Source of the DNA: Sphingobacterium oryzagri
Lineage (GTDB): Bacteria > Bacteroidota > Bacteroidia > Sphingobacteriales > Sphingobacteriaceae
DNA length: 64,000 nt
Assembly: GCF_028736175.1 (NCBI RefSeq)
Contig: NZ_CP117880.1
Coordinates: 4,030,001-4,094,000, forward strand
Reading direction: 5' to 3'
Under the pieces are notes generated by a model. It worked only from the letters and a program-made list of their open reading frames with translations. It made no database searches and was not told the DNA's origin. Positions 15,823 through 23,152 of this stretch are shown here, piece by piece. Position numbers and translations under genes: made by a program. Numbering within the stretch: position 1 is the first letter of the stretch; every line of letters begins with the position of its first letter.

Positions 15823-15981
15823 TTATCCTTTGTGACGATACTCGTCTGATACAGTAAGGCGTTTTCTACCTTTAGCTCTACGAGAAGCCAATACTCTTCT
15901 ACCGTTAGCACTGCTCATACGCTCTTTAAATCCGTGCTTATTTCTTCTTTTTCTTTGCGAAGGCTGAAATGTTCTTTTCAT
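15823..15981 (-). CDS. rpmH: 50S ribosomal protein L34
   Basis: A 52-residue, highly basic ribosomal protein. The sequence starts MKRTFQPSQRKRRNKHGF and continues with RMSSANGRRVLASRRAKGRK, the full L34 signature. rpmH, rnpA and yidD in series form one of the most conserved gene orders in bacteria. In many phyla it sits near the replication origin, but I see no dnaA or origin here. It is preceded by an exact consensus promoter. Confidence 0.96.
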   Translation of the reverse strand: MKRTFQPSQRKRRNKHGFKERMSSANGRRVLASRRAKGRKRLTVSDEYRHKG

Positions 15982-16018
15982 GACGCTATTATGCTTATTT
16001 AAATATTTTTAATCAATA

Positions 16019-16070
16019 CGTTCCTCTTCAAGGGAACGCAAAAGTACAGTTAATTTGGAAAAGAAACAAA
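16019..16070 (-). promoter_or_regulatory. Promoter and 5' hairpin of rpmH-rnpA-yidD-tsaB
   Basis: On the minus strand TTTG (16067-16070), a 20-nt spacer and TACTTTTG (16039-16046) match the consensus exactly. The predicted transcript start falls at the outer edge of a 6-bp hairpin (16019-16024 with 16033-16038; CGTTCC/GGAACG in plus orientation), so the mRNA may begin with a stem-loop that protects its 5' end. Confidence 0.65.
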
Positions 16071-16175
16071 CATTCTTTTAAAATTTTGAAGACACGCAAA
16101 TCCATGCTTGAAATTTGGACTTACGCCTTTCAATACAAGGCACGTTTTCGATCGCCAGAAGCGGGTATGAAAACC

Positions 16176-16583
16176 TTATTTGCTACGCAAAATGTCGCGA
16201 ATTTCGGTTAGTAAAGCCTCTTCTTTTGTCGGCGCAAGTGGAGCAGCTGGTGCGGCTTCTTCTTTCTTCTTCAGCGAATTCAAGCCTTTAATAGCCAAAA
16301 AGATACAGAAAGCGATGATGATAAACTGGATAACAACGTTAATAAAAGTACCATAATTTATGGCAACCTCTGCCACTTCTGCACTGGCATCTGCCGGCGT
16401 GATCACGTACTTCAAATTACTGAAATCTACACCACCCGTGACATAGCCGATCGGCGGCATAATGATATCGTTGACCAACGATGTTACAATCTTACCGAAA
16501 GCGCCACCGATTACCACACCGACAGCGAGATCGATTACGCTACCGCGCATTGCAAATTCTTTAAATTCTTTCAAAAATCCCAT
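16176..16583 (-). CDS. mscL: Large-conductance mechanosensitive channel MscL
   Basis: A 135-residue pentameric channel that opens under membrane tension and protects against hypo-osmotic shock. The N-terminus MGFLKEFKEFAMRGSVIDLA and the pore helix GVVIGGAFGKIVTSLVNDII match the family. TM2 is FINVVIQFIIIAFCIFLAI. The C-terminal cytosolic helix ends with KEEALLTEIRDILRSK. The periplasmic loop is average in length. It is transcribed alone, and the region upstream (16584-16794) separates it from a divergent response regulator. Confidence 0.95.
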   Translation of the reverse strand: MGFLKEFKEFAMRGSVIDLAVGVVIGGAFGKIVTSLVNDIIMPPIGYVTGGVDFSNLKYVITPADASAEVAEVAINYGTFINVVIQFIIIAFCIFLAIKGLNSLKKKEEAAPAAPLAPTKEEALLTEIRDILRSK

Positions 16584-16730
16584 AACTTAATAATTAAAAT
16601 TAATCGAAAAACTAAAACTACTATAAATTATACAAAATTCAAAAGCGCGCGCTTTTTTCTGCCATAATATTTAAAAAAAGTCGAGCTAAAGTTACATAAG
16701 ATAAAGACATCTCTTAATTGACTTTTTTTA

Positions 16731-16738
16731 TATCTTTG
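16731..16738 (+). promoter_or_regulatory. -7 box of the NarL-type regulator gene
   Basis: TATCTTTG is an exact TAnnTTTG match 56 nt upstream of the ATG. No -33 TTTG stands at the right distance, which would fit a promoter needing an activator. Confidence 0.4.
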
Positions 16739-16794
16739 TTAAAGGACTGATTTATTACTTGGGGTGCGCTTTGGAAATTTAACTGTATCAGTAA

Positions 16795-17442
16795 ATGAAA
16801 AAAATATTAATTGCAGACGATCATAGCATTGTACGGCTAGGGGCTTCTTTCATTATCAAGGAATTAATTCCTGATGCCACTATATTACAGGCCGAAACGT
16901 ATGATGAAGTCTATAACGAACTAAAAAAAGACAGCGTCGACTTGATTTTACTCGATATTAACATGCCGGGGGGCAATAATATTAAAGTGGTAAAAGAGAT
17001 TTTGGAAATACAGCCACAAGTTAAAATATTGATATTTTCGTCTTACGAAGAAAACCTGTATGCGCTACGTTACATCAGCGCAGGTGCCAGTGGCTATTTG
17101 CACAAAAACACCGCGATGTCTGAACTGAAGAATGCCATTCAAAGCATTACCACGCGCGGCAGATACATGTCGGAAGCTGTAAAAGAACTTTATATCCAAA
17201 AGCTTACGACCAGCAAATCTTCTTTTGATGGTAAAGATCAATTGCGCAAACTTTCTAACCGCGAAATGGACGTCGCCAAGCACCTGATCAAGGGCTTAGG
17301 CATCTTGGATGTAGCCAACTTGATGGAATTGAGCTCCTCCACAGTCAGCACCTATAAAAGTCGTATTTTCGAAAAGCTCAGCGTCAATAATATCCCCGAA
17401 TTGATCGAACTATTTAAATTACATAACGAAGAGCAACAGTAA
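16795..17442 (+). CDS. NarL/FixJ-family response regulator (orphan)
   Basis: A 215-residue regulator with an N-terminal receiver domain (about 1-120) and a C-terminal LuxR-type helix-turn-helix (about 148-210). The receiver has the acidic pair in KILIADDHS, the phosphorylation site Asp54 in LILLDINMPGG, the switch residue Ser in ILIFSSYEE and Lys in GYLHKN. The DNA-binding part shows KLSNREMDVAKHLIKGLG and SSSTVSTYKSRIFEKL. No histidine kinase is adjacent, so its input is unknown. A hairpin spanning the stop codon serves as terminator. Confidence 0.9.
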   Translation: MKKILIADDHSIVRLGASFIIKELIPDATILQAETYDEVYNELKKDSVDLILLDINMPGGNNIKVVKEILEIQPQVKILIFSSYEENLYALRYISAGASGYLHKNTAMSELKNAIQSITTRGRYMSEAVKELYIQKLTTSKSSFDGKDQLRKLSNREMDVAKHLIKGLGILDVANLMELSSSTVSTYKSRIFEKLSVNNIPELIELFKLHNEEQQ

Positions 17443-17462
17443 TCCAGTTGCTCTTCTTGTTT
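17428..17462 (+). terminator. Terminator overlapping the response regulator stop
   Basis: A perfect 10-bp stem (17428-17437 with 17447-17456; GAAGAGCAAC/GTTGCTCTTC) with a 9-nt loop and a moderately T-rich tail. The stop codon (17440-17442) lies in the loop, so a ribosome finishing translation would cover the left arm. Confidence 0.7.
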
Positions 17463-17515
17463 TATCTCTTTTATATATCTTTTCAATAACCAAGCTAGCT
17501 ATTTGACCAATTACC

Positions 17516-18658
17516 CTAGCTTAACCGATCAATCGTTACTTCCGGAATATCCTTTACATCGGACAATTGCAGTTCGCTTCCGGGCTGATGGATATAACCT
17601 CTTGACGGATCTAAATCCCACAACAACGGAGAAAGAAAGCGTATACAGCTTTCAAAACCTTGATTGGTGGCTGAAATATAGCCGGTGTCTTTCGAATTTT
17701 TTGCTTCGTTCTCCATCTCAAATGGACCGCTGAAACCGCGCCGGTGCAATACGGCAACAAAATCGTTCCAGTCCATATGATCTGTTCCACCAAAGCCTGG
17801 CAACATAGCTTCATAATGATGGCGATCCCAATCATGCGAAGGTATGGTTACGCCTGCAGCGTCGGCAAGTGTTTGATCCACGTGTTGCATCGGATACATA
17901 CCGCCCCATTCTGTGCGCGCTTTGGTCTTCAGGTTACGCGTAGTCTTTACATGTATACGCTTTAGGCGACTGATATCCATCTGCTCCATTACATCAACAG
18001 GATTTGTGTTTTGCCAAATATCGTGCGACGGATCGTAGATTTCTCCATGTGCTTTGCTCGGAATGAGCGCATACATCAGCTTACGTGCGGCCAATACGGC
18101 TGGCAAATTATTATAGGTACTGGAATAACGGGCAGAACGCCAGCCTTCCATCGGGCAATTTTCGTAAACAATCGTTACGCCCAAGTCTTCGGCGTATTTC
18201 ACGATCGGCTCAAATACGCGCTTGTACTCATCCAGATTTTTCTGAAAGCCGTCTACCTGATTTCCCAATTCGTGGTTATAACCAACGAATGTACCAACCT
18301 TTACATCATTTTGATCGCCGCCTAATAAATGCGCAATACGAATAAGACGCAGCAGGTGATTTTGGTTTTTAATTCTTTCAGCGGGCTCACCGCCGATCAT
18401 ATTTTCAAATGCCCCTAACGAAAGCCCGAGACCAGCCTCATTGAACTTGGCGATCAATTGCTTTCCCTGATCTGCGGAAAAGCCTTCATAATCTAAATGT
18501 GTGGCCGTGTGGTCTTCACGTGTACCATCTTTCCGAAACACACACAAATCAATTCCTTGCGCGCCCACACGCTTTGACGTATTGATCAGCTCATCTAACG
18601 ATAGCTTATCGTATGCTGAACTCATCACCCAGATAGGGTTATTTAGTTTACCTGACAT
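17516..18658 (-). CDS. Sugar phosphate isomerase/epimerase-like TIM-barrel protein
   Basis: A 380-residue protein of the xylose isomerase-like TIM-barrel superfamily (AP-endonuclease 2-like). Typical strand-end metal and substrate residues are visible: GAQGIDLCVF, VTIVYENCPMEGW (Glu), HGEIYDPSHDIW (Asp-His), KRIHVKTTRN (His) and GPFEMENEAKN (Glu) near the C-terminus. Such proteins often act on ketoses or inositol derivatives, but no specific substrate can be assigned. It has no signal peptide, so a cytosolic place is likely. It is a single gene here, with a terminator-like hairpin of the histone-like gene just upstream. Confidence 0.85.
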   Translation of the reverse strand: MSGKLNNPIWVMSSAYDKLSLDELINTSKRVGAQGIDLCVFRKDGTREDHTATHLDYEGFSADQGKQLIAKFNEAGLGLSLGAFENMIGGEPAERIKNQNHLLRLIRIAHLLGGDQNDVKVGTFVGYNHELGNQVDGFQKNLDEYKRVFEPIVKYAEDLGVTIVYENCPMEGWRSARYSSTYNNLPAVLAARKLMYALIPSKAHGEIYDPSHDIWQNTNPVDVMEQMDISRLKRIHVKTTRNLKTKARTEWGGMYPMQHVDQTLADAAGVTIPSHDWDRHHYEAMLPGFGGTDHMDWNDFVAVLHRRGFSGPFEMENEAKNSKDTGYISATNQGFESCIRFLSPLLWDLDPSRGYIHQPGSELQLSDVKDIPEVTIDRLS

Positions 18659-18695
18659 ATTATACCATGGGTTTAGTTATACCGGTAAATATACT

Positions 18696-18720
18696 AAAAA
18701 AAGCCCTCAAAGGGCTTTTC
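18696..18720 (-). terminator. Terminator of the histone H1-like gene
   Basis: A 9-bp perfect stem (18699-18707 with 18711-18719; AAAAGCCCT/AGGGCTTTT), 3-nt loop. The minus strand continues with a T-run. It lies 25 nt past the stop of the minus-strand gene. Confidence 0.85.
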
Positions 18721-18744
18721 ATGTTCGCTATATAGGAAAATCTA

Positions 18745-18930
18745 CTATTTCTTATTCTTCAAATCCTGTATTCCCAGACGCAGATCTTGCGACAAGTTTT
18801 TAATATCCTGCAAGCCTTTTCTAACGCGTGTGCCTGCGGCACTGTTTCCTTTTACAAAAAACTTATCCGCGTCGGCTTCCAAGCCATCAACTAATGCTTT
18901 TAACTCTTTGAATTTATCAAAACTGGCCAT
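18745..18930 (-). CDS. Histone H1-like (Hc1-type) DNA-binding protein
   Basis: A 61-residue, lysine-rich protein: MASFDKFKELKALVDGLEAD, DADKFFVKGNSAAGTRVRKG, then QDIKNLSQDLRLGIQDLKNK. The helix around GNSAAGTRVRKGLQDIK is the conserved core of the small histone H1-like proteins common in Bacteroidota and Chlamydia, thought to bind DNA non-specifically and compact the nucleoid. Unlike the longer homologues it lacks an extended lysine/alanine-rich tail. It sits between ftsZ and the isomerase gene, with its own terminator; ftsZ ends 139 nt upstream with a separate terminator, so this is probably an independent transcript. Confidence 0.85.
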   Translation of the reverse strand: MASFDKFKELKALVDGLEADADKFFVKGNSAAGTRVRKGLQDIKNLSQDLRLGIQDLKNKK

Positions 18931-19012
18931 AAGTGAAATGATTTAAGTTTTATAATCTATTAATAATTAACTCGTTCATAAAAATAATACCTTTTCACAA
19001 ATAAAAAAATTT

Positions 19013-19050
19013 TTACAAAAAAAAGACAGCAAAAAATGCCGTCTTTTTCA
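19013..19050 (-). terminator. Terminator of ftsZ and the dcw cluster
   Basis: An 11-bp stem with one G-U pair in the RNA (19021-19031 with 19037-19047), 5-nt loop, followed on the minus strand by a long T-run. It lies just beyond the ftsZ stop (19070). Confidence 0.8.
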
Positions 19051-19069
19051 ATATTAAATAGGATAAGAT

Positions 19070-20776
19070 TTAATCTACGTTGTCGTGCAAAAATGAATTA
19101 TTTGGACGAATCTCCGTTTCTCCCTCGTCAAAAGATAGGGTAAATCTTGAAACTTGAGACTGGGATGAATGTGGCACGTCATCTAGTGACTTTTGACGTC
19201 TTTTATAAGCGGGTTCGCTTTCCAGCTCTTGCAAACCATTGCTTGATTTCAATTTCATGCTCAACTCTTTCAACCGCAAAATGCGTTCTTTGGTTTTCAT
19301 CAGTTGATCTTCGAAATCAATTTCTTTAGTTTCAGGAGCTGCTGCAGAAACATCATTAAATGTATTTCTAGCTGCTGGCGCTGGTGCTTCTTCTTCAGCT
19401 TTCTCTTGTTTGTGCTCAAAAGGATCAAACACTGAAGGCAACTTAAATTCAAACATCGATGGCGATGTCTTCAATTCGAAACCACCTACTTCGGATTTCA
19501 CTTCCTCTTCTTGCTGTGGCTCTTCAAAACTCAACGTATGACGGATCACTTGTGGCTCTTCTTGCTTAGCGATAGAAGCGTGTATAGGCTTTGGCGACGT
19601 AAACAGATCTACAGGAGGCGTAGACGTCATCGTTGTCGGTGTAGCCAAAACCGTGTTTTGAACAGGCTTAATATAAGTTTGTGGGGTCGCCGCTGGCTCC
19701 TGCTTCGCGACGAACTGATTTTGAACCACTGGCTTAACAAACTGATTCGCTACAGGTTCAGGTGTTAAGGGTAACGCGATCTTTTCTTTTTCCTTTTCTT
19801 TCACGCGCTCTTCTGCCGTCTGGAAACCTGTGGCAATGATGGTTACAGACAGTTCGTCTTCAAAATTTTCGTCGATACAGTTACCCCAGATTAAATCTGC
19901 TGATAAACCTGCTTTTTCCTGGATATAATCGGTAACGATTGCTACCTCATCCATGGTTACTTCTTTCTTACCGGAAGTGATGTTCAGCAGGATATAACGT
20001 GCACCTTCAATTTCGTTATCTTTCAACAATGGCGAGGCCAAGGCACCAGTAACGGCTTCGATCGCACGATTTTCACCTGTTGAAATAGCATTACCCATGA
20101 TAGCAACGCCGCTATCATTCATTACGGTGCGCACATCTTTAAAATCGACGTTTACATAACCCGGAATAGTAATAATCTCTGCGATACCTTTTGCTGCGGT
20201 CGTTAAAATATCATCCGCTTTTGCGAAAGCCGCGGTCATCGTTAAGTTGCCGAATATTTCGCGCAGGCGGTCGTTTGAAATAACCAGATAAGAGTCTACA
20301 TATTTACGTAATTCCTCTAATCCTTCTTCCGCTTGCGAACGACGTCGTTTACCTTCAAATGTGAAAGGAGTAGTAATGATAGCAACCGTAAGGATACCCA
20401 ATTCTTTTGCTGCTTTTGCCAATACCGGACTTGCGCCAGTACCTGTACCACCGCCCATTCCAGCTGTGATAAAAAGCATCTTTGTATTGGTACCTAACAT
20501 ACGTTTGATATCTTCAATACTCTCGATAGCTGAGTTTTCACCAACATCCGGATCGGCGCCTGCGCCCATTCCTTCTGTCAAACTCGCTCCCAATTGTACT
20601 TTATTCGGAATAGGACTCAGCTCCAACGCTTGTGCATCTGTATTACAAACGATGAAATCTACACCACTAATCCCTTGCTTGTACATGTGATTAACGGCAT
20701 TGCCACCGCCACCACCAACCCCAATAACCTTGATTATTGAAGATTGTTCCTTTAACATTTCAAATTGTATCGACAT
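19070..20776 (-). CDS. ftsZ: Cell division GTPase FtsZ
   Basis: FtsZ polymerises at midcell and recruits the division machine. It has 568 residues, longer than E. coli FtsZ (383), because of a long linker. The GTPase core (about 1-320) shows GVGGGGGNAVNHM, the tubulin signature GMGGGTGTGASP (about 106-117) and the T7-loop segment YVNVDFKDVRTVM. A Pro/Gln/Glu-rich disordered linker runs from about 325 to 520. The C-terminal tail ends NNSFLHDNVD, the type of end peptide that binds FtsA in this phylum. It is the last gene of the dcw cluster. A -7 box (20838-20845, minus) and three TTTTCCACA sites in the gap to ftsA suggest an extra promoter of its own. Confidence 0.96.
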   Translation of the reverse strand: MSIQFEMLKEQSSIIKVIGVGGGGGNAVNHMYKQGISGVDFIVCNTDAQALELSPIPNKVQLGASLTEGMGAGADPDVGENSAIESIEDIKRMLGTNTKMLFITAGMGGGTGTGASPVLAKAAKELGILTVAIITTPFTFEGKRRRSQAEEGLEELRKYVDSYLVISNDRLREIFGNLTMTAAFAKADDILTTAAKGIAEIITIPGYVNVDFKDVRTVMNDSGVAIMGNAISTGENRAIEAVTGALASPLLKDNEIEGARYILLNITSGKKEVTMDEVAIVTDYIQEKAGLSADLIWGNCIDENFEDELSVTIIATGFQTAEERVKEKEKEKIALPLTPEPVANQFVKPVVQNQFVAKQEPAATPQTYIKPVQNTVLATPTTMTSTPPVDLFTSPKPIHASIAKQEEPQVIRHTLSFEEPQQEEEVKSEVGGFELKTSPSMFEFKLPSVFDPFEHKQEKAEEEAPAPAARNTFNDVSAAAPETKEIDFEDQLMKTKERILRLKELSMKLKSSNGLQELESEPAYKRRQKSLDDVPHSSQSQVSRFTLSFDEGETEIRPNNSFLHDNVD

Positions 20777-20837
20777 AAAAATACCCTATTTAACTCTTGC
20801 TAAACCACTTAGAAAACCCCCTATAGGTTCAACAATT

Positions 20838-20915
20838 CAAATGTAATAATACCAATTTATTCACCAGAGTTTTCCACATTTGTTAAATTGTGGAAAAAAC
20901 CGCATTTGTGGAAAA
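20838..20915 (-). promoter_or_regulatory. Putative ftsZ promoter with three DnaA-box-like sites
   Basis: On the minus strand TACATTTG (20838-20845) matches TAnnTTTG exactly, about 62 nt upstream of ftsZ. No good -33 TTTG is present. Just upstream lie three exact TTTTCCACA nonamers: 20870-20878 (plus orientation), 20889-20897 and 20907-20915 (minus), starting 18-19 nt apart. The nonamer differs by one base from the DnaA box TTATCCACA. Control of ftsZ by DnaA is inference. Confidence 0.45.
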
Positions 20916-20916
20916 C

Positions 20917-22281
20917 TTACTTTTTCCCGATAAACGTATCGTCATCAATTCCGGCATCATCCTTAATGAAATCAGACAGGATTTTGGTAAACCAACTCTC
21001 CTTTTTACGCTTCTCTTCAGCAATCTCCGTAACCTTTTCTTTGCTTACTTTTTTGTACACCATTTCTTGCTGCGTGGCCTCATCTTCTTCAATCGCCTGC
21101 ACGCCTTTGATCAGCAAACCAATGGATGTGGCATACATCGGGCTTTTCAGCTCTTCTAATGCTTGTTTGTTTAACATCTCTGTTTTTGCCAAGTATTCAT
21201 TTGGATAACCAATGCGACAGCCAATGCCTGTAATATACTCGACCAATTGCACAAGATGTTTTAATTGTGCTCCACCACCGGTGATCACGATGCCTGCAAT
21301 CAACTTATCTTCATAACCGGACGATTTAATTTCGTAATACACGTGCTCAATGATCTCTTCCATACGCGCCTGGATAATGTAAGCCAAGTTTTTTACGGAG
21401 ATTTCTTTCGCCTCCCGACCGCGGATACCAGGTACACAGATCACCTCATTATCTTTGTTTTCATCGGCCAGAGCAGATCCGTAACGCACCTTGAGTTGCT
21501 CTGCCTGATTACGCAATACAGAACAGCCTTGTTTGATGTCTTCCGTAACGATATTTCCGCCAAGCGGAATAACAGCGGTATGACGAATAATCCCTTCGTG
21601 GAAGATTGCAACATCCGTAGTACCACCACCAATATCAACCAACACAACACCAGCAGTTTTTTCTTCCTCATCCAACACAGCTTCAGATGACGCAAGGGGC
21701 TCCAGTACTAAAGAAGAAACTTCCAAATCGGCGTTATCTACACAACGCTTGATATTACGGATGTCGGTTACACGTCCGGAAATAATGTGAAAGTTTGCTT
21801 CTACACGTCGGCCTGCCATACCAATTGGTTCTTTGATACCAGGCTCGTTATCGATTGTAAACTCTTGCGGTAATACGTGGATAATTTCCTCTCCCGGAGG
21901 AAGCACTAATTTGTACATGTCGGAAATCAGTTGTTCGACATCCAAGCGGCCAACCTCATCGTAATCACGCTTCGTCAAGATACCGCGGTGCTGAATGCTT
22001 TTGATATGCTGGCCCGCAATACCTACGTTCACCACTTTGATATCAACGTTGGATTGCGACTCGGCAATCGTGACTGCCTCACGGATACTGCTGACTGTCT
22101 TTTGGATATTGGCAACCACGCCACGGTTTACACCGGAAGACTCGGCTTTCCCAACACCCAGCAACTCAATCTTGTTCGTACCGCTACGACGTCCAACTGT
22201 GACACAAATCTTCGTTGTGCCGATATCCAATCCCACGATGATTGGATTCTCTTTTTCGTTTTCTGCTACTCTTGGTTTCAT
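20917..22281 (-). CDS. ftsA: Cell division protein FtsA
   Basis: An actin-like membrane tether for FtsZ, 454 residues. The N-terminal phosphate-binding segment is IIVGLDIGTTKICVTVG; the phosphate-2 region is VVLVDIGGGTTDVAIF; IAGIVITGGGAQLKHL is the adenosine-binding motif. The 1C subdomain, special to FtsA, lies in between (about 85-165). The C-terminal stretch (about 410-454, rich in Lys and Glu with ESWFTKILSDFI) contains the amphipathic helix expected to touch the membrane. It lies 43 nt after ftsQ, with 140 nt to ftsZ, a wider gap than the others in the cluster. Confidence 0.95.
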   Translation of the reverse strand: MKPRVAENEKENPIIVGLDIGTTKICVTVGRRSGTNKIELLGVGKAESSGVNRGVVANIQKTVSSIREAVTIAESQSNVDIKVVNVGIAGQHIKSIQHRGILTKRDYDEVGRLDVEQLISDMYKLVLPPGEEIIHVLPQEFTIDNEPGIKEPIGMAGRRVEANFHIISGRVTDIRNIKRCVDNADLEVSSLVLEPLASSEAVLDEEEKTAGVVLVDIGGGTTDVAIFHEGIIRHTAVIPLGGNIVTEDIKQGCSVLRNQAEQLKVRYGSALADENKDNEVICVPGIRGREAKEISVKNLAYIIQARMEEIIEHVYYEIKSSGYEDKLIAGIVITGGGAQLKHLVQLVEYITGIGCRIGYPNEYLAKTEMLNKQALEELKSPMYATSIGLLIKGVQAIEEDEATQQEMVYKKVSKEKVTEIAEEKRKKESWFTKILSDFIKDDAGIDDDTFIGKK

Positions 22282-22324
22282 ATGCTGTGTATTTGTTGCT
22301 GTATATTACTCTACTGTGTTATGC

Positions 22325-23152
22325 TTAATTCATTTTCATTTTTAGCTGCAAACTATCGAGCATCCAGCCCGATTTACGTTCGCAGATAATTTGGTCGTCG
22401 TATTTTACGTTTACCTTCTGATAGGCATCTGCGCCTACCCGAGGCAGAATGTTTTTGTAAAAAACGACTAAACGGGCTAACTTCTCGTCCAATTTTGACG
22501 CATTGCCCAGCACCAATTGCTGTGTTCCTACGCGGGGAACGATCTCAATATCCTGCGCCTCGTTTACATATAACTGCACGACCTGATTGCTCCACAAAGG
22601 ATCAGACTTTATGTGTTGCACGATGCTCACCAAGTCGTTGACTAATTTTGTTTCGACGGTATCCAGTGCTTGCTTATACCCTTCTTTTATGTTGCCGTTT
22701 GCCACCAAAACATGCGGCACGTAACGCAAGGTAACCGGTACTTTCGCGCCTTTTGTATCGATATAGTATTCTTGTCCATTCTTATTGACTACACGCAACA
22801 CAACTTCTCGCTGCTGAACCGATATTTGCAGCACGCCATCCATGTCAACATAGATTTCCGCTGCCGAAACGTAGGGCAATTCCATTAATGCCTGTTCAAT
22901 CTGCTCTACAGGAATCGTATTCAGATTTTTACCGACAACCTTTCCAAATTTGGCTTTTACCAAATTGGAAATATCATGCTGATCGATAAACGCCTCTTTG
23001 CCCTCAACCATCACTTTCATCGATGTGCAAACTTGTGTAACATCCTTTTTTTTGACCAAGCTCATCAACATCACCACGCCCACCAGCGCGATAATAGTCA
23101 AACAGCCGTAGCCTAATAACTTCCAAGGTATGTTACGTAGCTTGTTAAGCAT
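22325..23152 (-). CDS. ftsQ: Cell division protein FtsQ/DivIB
   Basis: A 275-residue bitopic protein that links early and late divisome parts. It has a short cytosolic tail, one transmembrane helix (about 14-31, YGCLTIIALVGVVMLMSL), and a periplasmic POTRA-type domain (about 40-110, with LPYVSAAEIYVDMDGVLQIS) followed by the beta domain (REVVLRVVNKNGQEYYID). Sequence conservation in this family is low, so the assignment rests on topology and on the invariant position between murC and ftsA. Its start overlaps the murC end by 8 nt, which implies translational coupling. Confidence 0.9.
   Translation of the reverse strand: MLNKLRNIPWKLLGYGCLTIIALVGVVMLMSLVKKKDVTQVCTSMKVMVEGKEAFIDQHDISNLVKAKFGKVVGKNLNTIPVEQIEQALMELPYVSAAEIYVDMDGVLQISVQQREVVLRVVNKNGQEYYIDTKGAKVPVTLRYVPHVLVANGNIKEGYKQALDTVETKLVNDLVSIVQHIKSDPLWSNQVVQLYVNEAQDIEIVPRVGTQQLVLGNASKLDEKLARLVVFYKNILPRVGADAYQKVNVKYDDQIICERKSGWMLDSLQLKMKMN

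Noticed and set aside
15774..15911. 46-codon upstream extension of rnpA
   Set aside because: The extension overlaps rpmH in another frame and has no RnpA similarity; the family start is at 15773.
15823..16070. Replication origin next to rpmH
   Set aside because: There is no dnaA, dnaN or cluster of DnaA boxes near rpmH; gene order here is rpmH-rnpA-yidD-tsaB only.
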